From Massilia violaceinigra (GTDB lineage: Bacteria; Pseudomonadota; Gammaproteobacteria; Burkholderiales; Burkholderiaceae_D): a stretch of 64,000 bases of DNA. The DNA is taken from the NCBI RefSeq assembly GCF_002752675.1, contig NZ_CP024608.1, positions 4,898,001 to 4,962,000 of the forward strand. Direction: 5' to 3'. The position numbers were made by a program, and so were the translations under genes. The notes beneath the pieces are model-generated. The model was not told the origin of the DNA, made no database searches, and was given only the letters and a program-made list of their open reading frames with translations. The stretch's first letter is position 1. Every line of letters starts with the position of its first letter. Shown in pieces: positions 49,204 through 56,803 of the stretch.

Positions 49204-50103
49204 ATGAAATTCATCAAGAAGAATCTGCCCGTCATCCTGTTGGCCGCCGCAATCGTTCCGCTGGCACCCGTGATGGCAGCCACCGCCGAATCGGCCGATG
49301 CGATCATGGCAAAGGTCGATCACGCGACCCGCACCGCCTATTCGACCCAGCTGGCCAGCGTGAAGATCACGACCTGCAAGTACATGCTGGTTGGCGGGAA
49401 TGTGAAGTGCTCGGAAAAGCCGCGCGTGGTCGTTGCCGAGAATATCAAGAAGGGCGCTGTCGTCGACGGTAAGTACAACGATAAATCGCTGCTGATCGTG
49501 CGCGAGCCGATCAGCGACAAGGGCACCAGCCTGCTGGTCTACGAATACGGCGAACGTAACCGCGACAACGATAACTGGCTGTATCTGCCGGCGCTGGGCA
49601 AGGTCAATCGCGTTATCGCCAGCGACGACGATGCCGGCAGCGTGTTCGGTTCCGAGTTCTCGGTTGAAACCACCGAGAATCCCGAGGCCCGCAAAATCTA
49701 CGAATACACCTACAAAATCCTGGAAGAGACCAATTACCAGAACCGTCTGGCGTGGGTCATCGAAATGATGCCGACCGAGGAAAAGGGCCGTAAAACCAGC
49801 TACGGCAAGGTGATTTCGTGGATCGACAAGGAAACCCACTTGCCGCTGAAAGAAGACCTTTACCGCAACGGCAAGATTCATAAACAGCGCACCCAGACCG
49901 ACATCAAGAATATCGATGGCGTGAACGTGATGCTCAAGGTCGTCATCAATAACCGCTCGTCGTCGCGCGTGAGTCAGATGGATTACATGGCCATGCGCCA
50001 TAACACCGAGGTGCCGGACGATTTCCTCAGCCAGCGTGGCCTGACCGATTTCGCCTTCCGCGAGCGCAGCCTGGCCGAATACCGCGCCCGACTGGCTAAA
50101 TAG
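49204..50103 (+). CDS. LolA-like outer membrane lipoprotein-sorting protein
   Basis: A 299-residue periplasmic protein with a signal peptide (MKFIKKNLPVILLAAAIVPLAPVMAA). The body matches the LolA_like group usually encoded beside MMPL exporters: LLVYEYGERNRDNDNWLYLPALGKVNRV, SVFGSEFS, and VISWIDKETHLPLKEDLY. These form an open barrel that carries lipid-like molecules across the periplasm. AGAGGA lies just upstream. Ligand unknown. Confidence 0.85.
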   Translation: MKFIKKNLPVILLAAAIVPLAPVMAATAESADAIMAKVDHATRTAYSTQLASVKITTCKYMLVGGNVKCSEKPRVVVAENIKKGAVVDGKYNDKSLLIVREPISDKGTSLLVYEYGERNRDNDNWLYLPALGKVNRVIASDDDAGSVFGSEFSVETTENPEARKIYEYTYKILEETNYQNRLAWVIEMMPTEEKGRKTSYGKVISWIDKETHLPLKEDLYRNGKIHKQRTQTDIKNIDGVNVMLKVVINNRSSSRVSQMDYMAMRHNTEVPDDFLSQRGLTDFAFRERSLAEYRARLAK

Positions 50104-50115
50104 GCTAGTCGCTGA

Positions 50116-51441
50116 ATGAACGTTCATTGTCGATTAGCTTGTCTGGCCTGCGGTCTCGCCATCAGTTCCGTGGCGCTGGCGCAGGATGCAACGAGCGCCG
50201 CGAATGCGGCGCAATCCGAAAACATCGATCTGTCGGGGGACGACAAAGCCAATCCGGCGACCAAAGCCCTGCGCACCACCCTGGGCCACCAGGGCGCTTA
50301 CCTGGTGCGGGGCGACAAAGAGGTGGTGAATAACCGCAGCTGGTTCCGCCTGGAGTATTCCAAGTTTTTCCTCGACAGTTTTTACGTGCAGCTCGATTCG
50401 AAACTGAACGGCTTCTGGAAGAAAGACCACCGCGCCCGCGCCGACAAGCGCAGCACCCTGTTCGAAACCACGACGCCGGAAGCGTTTTTGCAGTACAGCG
50501 CGGCCGGCGGCCAGACCAGCGTCAAGGTCGGCATCCAGAAAATCATCTGGGGCGAATCGGAAGCGGGGGCGATTACCGATGAAGTCAGTCCGCGCAATTA
50601 CTCGGAACTGTTTCTGGTGCCGTTGGAGGAATCGCGCATCGGCCAGATGATGGTGAGCGTGGACCACTTCACCAGCTACGGGGACTTGAGCTTGTTTTAT
50701 GTGCCCAAGCCCAAGTTCAACAAATATGCGGCGCCCCGTTCGGCCTACGACACCTATCCGTTCAACGGCACGGTGTCGATCACCGATGAGAAAACGGACG
50801 CGAAGGACCGTGAATTCGGCATGCGCTGGAAGAAAACCTTCGGCAAGAGCGACATCAGCTTCATGGCCGCCAGCCTGATCGACAACAACTACGGCGTGCG
50901 CGTGAGCGGCATGAATGCAGCGGGCGACATGGAGTTAGTGCGCTCGAAGCAGCGCACGCGCCTGGCCGGAGTCACCTTCAATTACACGCGCGGGCATTTT
51001 CTGGTGAAGGGTGAAGTCGGTTACAAGACGCCGAAGGACTTTGCCGACATGAACGGCCAGTTGATGGACCGCGACATGGTCGATTCCTCGCTCGGCGTGA
51101 CGTATGCGCTGGGGCAGTCGAACACGATTGGCCTGGAAGCGGTGAACAGCCATGTGCGCGCGTGGAACGACCGGATCATGGGCATTCCGAAGAATGGCAA
51201 TTCGCTGGTGTTGAATGCGAATTTCCTGTTCTTGAACGACAACCTGTCGGTCAACTGGCTGACCATTCGCTCGCGGCCGTATTCGAGCATCCAGTCGTCC
51301 TTGCGTACATCGTACAAATGGAACGACAACACCACGTTCAGCATCGATGCCCACCTGATCGATGCGCAGCATCCGAAGAGCCAGCTGGTGACGTTCCGGC
51401 AGCGCGATCAGATCGTGTTCAGGGTTCAGTATCAATTTTAA
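50116..51441 (+). CDS. Outer-membrane beta-barrel (DUF1302-like)
   Basis: A 441-residue protein with a signal peptide (LACLACGLAISSVALA) and alternating beta-strand pattern ending in FRVQYQF with terminal Phe, as in outer-membrane barrels. GIQKIIWGESEAGAITDEVSPRN and similar stretches recall DUF1302 proteins, which accompany MMPL and LolA/LolB-like partners in transport of hydrophobic compounds. The gap to the previous gene is 12 bp. Confidence 0.7.
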   Translation: MNVHCRLACLACGLAISSVALAQDATSAANAAQSENIDLSGDDKANPATKALRTTLGHQGAYLVRGDKEVVNNRSWFRLEYSKFFLDSFYVQLDSKLNGFWKKDHRARADKRSTLFETTTPEAFLQYSAAGGQTSVKVGIQKIIWGESEAGAITDEVSPRNYSELFLVPLEESRIGQMMVSVDHFTSYGDLSLFYVPKPKFNKYAAPRSAYDTYPFNGTVSITDEKTDAKDREFGMRWKKTFGKSDISFMAASLIDNNYGVRVSGMNAAGDMELVRSKQRTRLAGVTFNYTRGHFLVKGEVGYKTPKDFADMNGQLMDRDMVDSSLGVTYALGQSNTIGLEAVNSHVRAWNDRIMGIPKNGNSLVLNANFLFLNDNLSVNWLTIRSRPYSSIQSSLRTSYKWNDNTTFSIDAHLIDAQHPKSQLVTFRQRDQIVFRVQYQF

Positions 51442-51468
51442 ACGGCGCAATTCTCTCCAGGAAAACAC

Positions 51469-52749
51469 ATGAAGATCCAAGAAGAAAATGAATTCGATGC
51501 CATCGTGATCGGCTCGGGAACCTGCGGAGCGACCATTGCCAGGGAACTGAGCAGGCAAAAGAAGAAGGTGCTGATCCTCGAACGGGGAGCGAACGCGGCC
51601 TTGAGGGAAACCTTCATGGGCATTGCCACCATCGCCGACCAGGTTTTCCTGGGCGACGACAAACTGTCGACGGTGCGGGCGCTGACGACCGGCGGCTCCA
51701 CCAGCCTGTATTTCGGGGTCGTGAACTACCCGCAGGATGACACCTTTCGCAAAGTCGGCATCGATTTGTCGAAGGAACTGGACGCGGTGCGCAAGGAATT
51801 GCCGATCGCTCCCTTGCCCGATTCGCTGCTCGGATCCCAAGCCATCAAACTGCGCGACAGTGCCAATGCGCTCGGCCACGCCTGGAAAAAGAACGACATG
51901 CTGGTCGATGTGACCAAGTGCGGCGCCGGTTATTCGTACGACGCCAAATGGAAAGCCAAAAGCTACGTGGAAGACGCCGTGGCCGACGGCGCGACGCTGA
52001 TCAACCGCGCCATGGTCCTGTCGATCATCATCGAAGACAACGTGGCCGTCGGCGTCGAGTACCGGATCAAGAAAAGCATGTTCGCCTCCGAGGTCAAACG
52101 CGCCTTCGGCACGAAAATCGTCGTGGCGGCGGGCGAACTGGCTACGCCGAAGCTGCTGCGCGACAGCGGCGTGCAGGGCATCGGGCAGCGCGGCTTTTAC
52201 TGCAACCCCGGTTACGCCATTTACGGCCTGATCCCCGGTCTGAACGCCAGCAGCGGCTTTGTCGGCAGCATGGGCTGCGAGTATGAAGACGGCATCGAAC
52301 TGGGCGACGCCAACATTCCCCAATCCCTGCACCGGCCGATGATGCTCGGCGGCATGAAACTGCGCCATCTGATGGGCTTTTCCGACTGCATCGGCATCGG
52401 CGTCAAGGTCAAGGACAAGCTGGGCGGCCGGCTGAAGGATGACGGCCGCTTCTTCAAGGACTTCGACAACGAAGACATCGCCAGGCTCAACAAGGGCAAG
52501 GATGCCGCCATCCGCATCCTGAAGCAGGCCGGCGCCGAACACATCGTCGACTTCGGCCTGACAGCGGCCGGCAGGGTAGGGGGCCTGGTCAGCATCGGCG
52601 AGCATGTCGACCACAAGCTGGAAACGCAATTTCGCAACCTGCACGTGTGCGACGGATCGGTGATTCCCGACGACATGCGCGGCACGCCCACGGTGACCCT
52701 GGTCAGCATGGGCCGGTATCTCTCCAAGCATCTCCTGACCGCGATGTAA
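51469..52749 (+). CDS. GMC-family FAD oxidoreductase
   Basis: A 426-residue flavoenzyme. It has the FAD-binding GSGTCGATIARELSRQKKKVLILERG-type motif at the N-terminus, GGSTSLYFGVVN, VVAAGELATPKLL (GMC signature 2) and the C-terminal CDGSVIPDDMRGTPTVTL. GMC enzymes oxidise alcohols to carbonyls. It is shorter than most (about 550), with a compact substrate domain. No signal peptide is seen, so it is cytoplasmic and may tailor the polyketide or its lipid precursor. Confidence 0.85.
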   Translation: MKIQEENEFDAIVIGSGTCGATIARELSRQKKKVLILERGANAALRETFMGIATIADQVFLGDDKLSTVRALTTGGSTSLYFGVVNYPQDDTFRKVGIDLSKELDAVRKELPIAPLPDSLLGSQAIKLRDSANALGHAWKKNDMLVDVTKCGAGYSYDAKWKAKSYVEDAVADGATLINRAMVLSIIIEDNVAVGVEYRIKKSMFASEVKRAFGTKIVVAAGELATPKLLRDSGVQGIGQRGFYCNPGYAIYGLIPGLNASSGFVGSMGCEYEDGIELGDANIPQSLHRPMMLGGMKLRHLMGFSDCIGIGVKVKDKLGGRLKDDGRFFKDFDNEDIARLNKGKDAAIRILKQAGAEHIVDFGLTAAGRVGGLVSIGEHVDHKLETQFRNLHVCDGSVIPDDMRGTPTVTLVSMGRYLSKHLLTAM

Positions 52750-52792
52750 GCGGTTCGGGCACACCCACCTCATTGACCACCATGGAGCCACA

Positions 52793-53545
52793 ATGCAAAC
52801 GTTGACACCAATGCAAGACTTCAGCCCGGCCGCCGCGCCGGCGGCCGCCCCCAAGCGGAAACGCAAATTCGTTCGCTACGCCCTGGTCGGTTTCCTGGCG
52901 CTGGCCGTGATCCTGGCGCTGTCGCACGTGCTCTGGAACCGCTCCGGCTCGAACCAGTGGGAACTGGCGATGGACAAGGAAGGCGTACGGGTGTGGACGA
53001 TGAAGACGCCCGGCACCGACCTGGTGCGGATCAAGGCCACCACCCGCATCAAATCGAGCCTGTCGGGCATGGTCAAGCTGCTGGAAGACCTGGAAAGCTG
53101 TGTCGACGCCAAGTGCTATGACGCCAAGGTGATCCAGCCGATCGCGACCTTCCCCAATCAATACGCGGCCTTCGTGCAGTTCAAATTCGACATTCCGGGC
53201 CTCAAGACGCGCGAATACGTGCTGATGCAGGAGCACGTGCAGGACACGGCCACCAAGAAGCTCGACATCAACATCATCGCCGCGCCCAACCGGATTCCAC
53301 GCGACGAATGCTGCGTGCGCATCACCCACCTGCATAACCACTGGACCCTCACGCCGCTGAAAAACGGCGAACTCGACATCGAATTCATGCAGGACACCGA
53401 CATCGGCGGCTTGCCTTACTTCCTGGCGAACCCGGCGCTGACCTACGGCACCCACGAAATCCTGCTGGGCATGCAAGGCCTTATGAACATGGCGAAATAC
53501 CGTGATGCGCGCCTCGCCAACATCGAAGAACTGTCCGCCGACTAA
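52793..53545 (+). CDS. Membrane-anchored START-domain protein, paralogue 1
   Basis: A 250-residue protein: a basic N-terminus, one helix (FVRYALVGFLALAVILALSHVLW), then a START-like lipid-binding domain beginning SGSNQWELAMDKEGVRVWTMKTPG with DECCVRITHLHNHWTLTP in the middle. START domains bind sterols, phospholipids or hydrophobic metabolites. It shares motifs with the next gene, so the two are tandem duplicates. Being anchored in the inner membrane beside an MMPL pump suggests hand-over of a lipophilic intermediate. Confidence 0.75.
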   Translation: MQTLTPMQDFSPAAAPAAAPKRKRKFVRYALVGFLALAVILALSHVLWNRSGSNQWELAMDKEGVRVWTMKTPGTDLVRIKATTRIKSSLSGMVKLLEDLESCVDAKCYDAKVIQPIATFPNQYAAFVQFKFDIPGLKTREYVLMQEHVQDTATKKLDINIIAAPNRIPRDECCVRITHLHNHWTLTPLKNGELDIEFMQDTDIGGLPYFLANPALTYGTHEILLGMQGLMNMAKYRDARLANIEELSAD

Positions 53546-53562
53546 ACCCAACTGGAGAAAAC

Positions 53563-54342
53563 ATGCAAGCGCAAATCACCCCAACGATGGTCGAGCCCGT
53601 CATTCCGGCCGCCCGCAAAGCAGGTCCGTCCAGACTGCGGCGTTACCTGAAGAACACCGTGCTGGGCCTGACGTTCCTGATCACCCTCAGTTTCATTGCC
53701 AACTGGCTGTGGACGATGTCCGGTTCGAACCAGTGGGAGCTGAAGATCGACGAGGGCGGCACCCAGGTCTACACGCTCAAGGCGCCGGGCGCGACGATGC
53801 TCAAGATCCGGGCGGTCATGCAGACGAAGGAATTCACCCTCAGCAATCACCTGGCGCCCTTGCTCGACACCAGCATCCAGGAAGACTGCGCCAAATGGGT
53901 GCCGAGCTGCCTGAGCTACAAGATTCTCCAGCAGTGGGACCCTAAAACCCAGAGCAACGTGACCATGTGGACGCTCGGCATGCCGGGGCCGTTCTCGCCG
54001 CGCGAAATCTTGCTGCAGGGCCAGCTGACCCAGGATCCCACGACCAAGGTGCTGACGCTGGAAAACATCGCCGTGCCGAACAAGATCGCCCCGAACGACT
54101 GCTGCGTGCGCCTTTCGCACGTGCACAACGTGTGGCGCTACACGCCCATTGGCGACGGCAACATCAAGGTGGAATTCGTCAACGACATGGACATGAGCGG
54201 CGCCTTTCCCAAGTTCCTGCTGAACCTGGGTGCGCCGGGCGAAATCCACAAGATGCTGACGATCGATAATCCCAAGCTGCTGCGCCAGGAAAAGTACCGC
54301 AACGCGCGCCTGGCTTTCATTGATGAAGGCCTGGCCAAGTGA
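53563..54342 (+). CDS. Membrane-anchored START-domain protein, paralogue 2
   Basis: A 259-residue protein with the same layout as its neighbour: a helix (VLGLTFLITLSFIANWLW), then SGSNQWELKIDEGGTQVYTLKAPG and NDCCVRLSHVHNVWRYTP. It differs mainly in the lid/pocket region (Cys-containing DTSIQEDCAKWVPSCLSYK), which hints at a different or modified ligand. The 17-bp gap carries GGAG. The stop overlaps the 5' region of the ligase gene. Confidence 0.75.
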   Translation: MQAQITPTMVEPVIPAARKAGPSRLRRYLKNTVLGLTFLITLSFIANWLWTMSGSNQWELKIDEGGTQVYTLKAPGATMLKIRAVMQTKEFTLSNHLAPLLDTSIQEDCAKWVPSCLSYKILQQWDPKTQSNVTMWTLGMPGPFSPREILLQGQLTQDPTTKVLTLENIAVPNKIAPNDCCVRLSHVHNVWRYTPIGDGNIKVEFVNDMDMSGAFPKFLLNLGAPGEIHKMLTIDNPKLLRQEKYRNARLAFIDEGLAK

Positions 54343-54353
54343 GGACGACGGCG

Positions 54354-55745
54354 ATGAGCTGGATAAGCGAACGATTGGAACAGTTCGGTCAACGATTGAT
54401 CGCCATCAACGAATCGGGGGAAGTTACCTATGCGGACTTCCTCGGCAAGGTGGCGCAGTGGCGCGCCGCCGTTGCGCAATGGGACGTGGTGGCGGGCGAC
54501 CGGGTAGGGCTGGTCTCGCACTACCACATCGATGTGGTGGCGTTGCTGCAGGCGCTGGTGGAGGCCGGCTGCATCGTGATTCCCCTGTCGGAAGACGACC
54601 GCAGCCTGTTCGACGAGCGCCTGGTCACCGTGTGCGCCACCAAGCTGGTGACGGTGCCGGCTGCAGGCGAGATTACGCCGGCCACCACCAGTTGCCGCGA
54701 CCTCTCGCCGGGGACGCTGCATGGCTTGCTCGACCCGATGGTGGCGGCTGGCCGGCCCGGCTTCGTCATCTTTACCTCGGGCAGCACGGGCAAGGGCAAG
54801 GCCGTGCTGCTCGACTACGAACGCATGACGCAAAAGTTTCGCGGCAAGGTGCGCGAATCGTTCCGTACCTTGCTGTTCCTCAAACTCGACCATATCGGCG
54901 GCCTGAACACCTTGTTTTCGGTCATCTTCAATGGCGGCACCATCGTCACCTGCGCATCGCGCCAGGCCAAGGAGATCTGCGCCTGCATCGACACCTATCG
55001 GGTCGAGCTGCTGCCGACCACGCCATCGTTCCTGACCATGCTGCTGATGTCGGGCGTGCAGCGGCAATACGATCTGTCTTCCTTGAGGGTGATTACCTAC
55101 GGCACCGAGGCGATGCCGGCGTCCACCTTGGCCAGCCTGCACGGCGCGCTGCCTGGGGTGGTACTCAAGCAAACCTACGGCCTGTCCGAGCTCGGCATCC
55201 TGGCTACCAAATCGAAGGATTCGGCGTCGAAATGGATGAAGATCGGCGGCGATGGTTTCGAGGTGCAGGTGCGCGAGGGCGTGCTGTGGATCAAAAGCGA
55301 GCAAGCCATGCTGGGCTACCTGAATGCGCCCAGCCCCTTCGATGCTGACGGTTGGTACAACACCGGCGACCGGGTCGAGGTCGATGGCGACTACGTGCAC
55401 ATCCTGGGCCGCGAGTCGGAAATCATCAACGTCGCCGGCGAAAAAGTGTTCCCGATCGAGATAGAAAGTTTTCTCCTCACCATCGACAACGTCAGGGACG
55501 TGCTGGTGCGGGCAAAGAAAAGCCCGGTGGTGGGGCAAATGGTCTGGGCGGAGTTTTTGCTGGACAGCGCCGAGGATGCCGCGGTCTTCAAAAAGCGCGT
55601 CATCGAGCACTGCCAGCGCCATCTGGCGCCGTTCAAGGTGCCTGGCTTCATCACCATCGGCAATGACGACAGCCTGGTCGGCGCACGCTTCAAAAAGATT
55701 CGCCTCGATAAGCCATCAGCCGCAACAACCACACACGGAGCATGA
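54354..55745 (+). CDS. AMP-forming acyl/aryl ligase
   Basis: A 463-residue ANL-superfamily enzyme. It has the P-loop FVIFTSGSTGKGKAVL, the QTYGLSELG (A5-like) motif, GWYNTGDRVEVDGDYVHILGRESEIINVAGEKVFP (A7-A8), and a C-terminal Lys-rich end (FKKIRLDK). It would adenylate a carboxylic acid and load it on a carrier, most simply the free ACP two genes on. The ATG at 54354 has GAGGA eight bases upstream; the earlier GTG at 54339 overlaps the previous stop. It is a little short for the family, with a compact N-terminal part. Confidence 0.85.
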   Translation: MSWISERLEQFGQRLIAINESGEVTYADFLGKVAQWRAAVAQWDVVAGDRVGLVSHYHIDVVALLQALVEAGCIVIPLSEDDRSLFDERLVTVCATKLVTVPAAGEITPATTSCRDLSPGTLHGLLDPMVAAGRPGFVIFTSGSTGKGKAVLLDYERMTQKFRGKVRESFRTLLFLKLDHIGGLNTLFSVIFNGGTIVTCASRQAKEICACIDTYRVELLPTTPSFLTMLLMSGVQRQYDLSSLRVITYGTEAMPASTLASLHGALPGVVLKQTYGLSELGILATKSKDSASKWMKIGGDGFEVQVREGVLWIKSEQAMLGYLNAPSPFDADGWYNTGDRVEVDGDYVHILGRESEIINVAGEKVFPIEIESFLLTIDNVRDVLVRAKKSPVVGQMVWAEFLLDSAEDAAVFKKRVIEHCQRHLAPFKVPGFITIGNDDSLVGARFKKIRLDKPSAATTTHGA

Positions 55746-55747
55746 CC

Positions 55748-56485
55748 ATGTCGGAATTGGCAAAGAAAGTCGCCGTCGTCAGCGGCGGCAGCAAGGGTTT
55801 GGGTTTCAGCATCTGTAAGAGCCTGCTGGCGGACGGCTATCACGTCGCCACTTTCAGCCGCAAGAGCACGCCCGAACTGGACGAATTGCTCATGCGCAGC
55901 GAGGGCCGGCTGTACTGGGAAGCGCTCGATATCTGCGACGACGGCCAGCTGGGCGGCTATCTGCGCCGGGTGAAAGACAAGCTCGGCCGCGTCGGCTACC
56001 TCGTCAACAGCGCCGGCATGGCCCATGAAGGCTTGCTGACGATGATGAAGAGCAAGGACGTGGCGCGGATGATCCAGGTCAACCTGGAAGGCGCCATCAA
56101 CCTGGCGCAAGCCTGCGTCAAGCAAATGATGGTCGGCCGGTTCGGCGTGATTTTGAACGTGTCCTCGGTGGTCGGCGTGCGCGGCTTCAAGGGCGTGGCG
56201 GCGTACAGCGCCACCAAGGCCGCCCTCGACGGCCTGACCCGCAGCATGGCCAAGGAGCTGGGGCCGGTCGGCATCCGCGTCAACTCGGTTGCGCCCGGTT
56301 TCATGGAAACGGAAATGACGTCCGACCTGACCGAGGCCCAAAAGGCCCGACTGGTGCGGCAAACGCCGCTGGCGCGCCTGGGGCGGGTCGAGGACGTGGC
56401 GTCCGTGGTCAAGTTTTTGCTTTCCGATGCATCAGGTTTCGTAACCGGTCAAACCCTCGTCGTCGACGGCGGCCTAACAGTCTGA
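55748..56485 (+). CDS. FabG-like 3-oxoacyl-ACP reductase (SDR)
   Basis: A 245-residue SDR with SGGSKGLG for NADP(H), NSAG, VSSVVG and YSATK catalytic residues, and the FabG-type C-terminus FVTGQTLVVDGGLTV. Between the ligase and the free ACP it probably reduces a beta-keto group on that carrier. The ATG at 55748 is preferred over 55742 because GGAG (55737-55740) is then properly spaced. Confidence 0.88.
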   Translation: MSELAKKVAVVSGGSKGLGFSICKSLLADGYHVATFSRKSTPELDELLMRSEGRLYWEALDICDDGQLGGYLRRVKDKLGRVGYLVNSAGMAHEGLLTMMKSKDVARMIQVNLEGAINLAQACVKQMMVGRFGVILNVSSVVGVRGFKGVAAYSATKAALDGLTRSMAKELGPVGIRVNSVAPGFMETEMTSDLTEAQKARLVRQTPLARLGRVEDVASVVKFLLSDASGFVTGQTLVVDGGLTV

Positions 56486-56498
56486 ACAGGAGATTTGC

Positions 56499-56768
56499 AT
56501 GATGAGTAGCGAAGTGAAGGATGTGATCGACAGAGTCATCCGCAAGATTGCCGAGGAACGCAGCCTGAGCCTGCCAGCGCTGAAAGGCGACACCGAAGTC
56601 GTGGACGAGCTCGGGTTCTCTTCCATGATGGTGGCCGGTCTGATCGCCAATCTGGAAGAAGAGTTTGGTGTCGATCCGTTCCAGGACGAGGACGTGATGA
56701 TCACCGACATCCGCACCATCAAACACCTTTGCGACGTGTATGTGAGCTGCCTCGCCCGCAGCCGCTGA
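56499..56768 (+). CDS. Free-standing acyl carrier protein
   Basis: An 89-residue carrier with helix II motif ELGFSSMMVAGLI (the first Ser after GF carries phosphopantetheine) and EEEFGVDPFQDEDVM. It may hold the starter made by the adjacent ligase and reductase. Alternatively it could be the donor ACP of a beta-branching cassette, since the next PKS has an ECH domain. GGAG lies six bases before the ATG. Confidence 0.85.
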   Translation: MMSSEVKDVIDRVIRKIAEERSLSLPALKGDTEVVDELGFSSMMVAGLIANLEEEFGVDPFQDEDVMITDIRTIKHLCDVYVSCLARSR

Positions 56769-56803
56769 CCACCCGGCATCAGTTTTTCGAGAGATAGGAC
56801 CGC

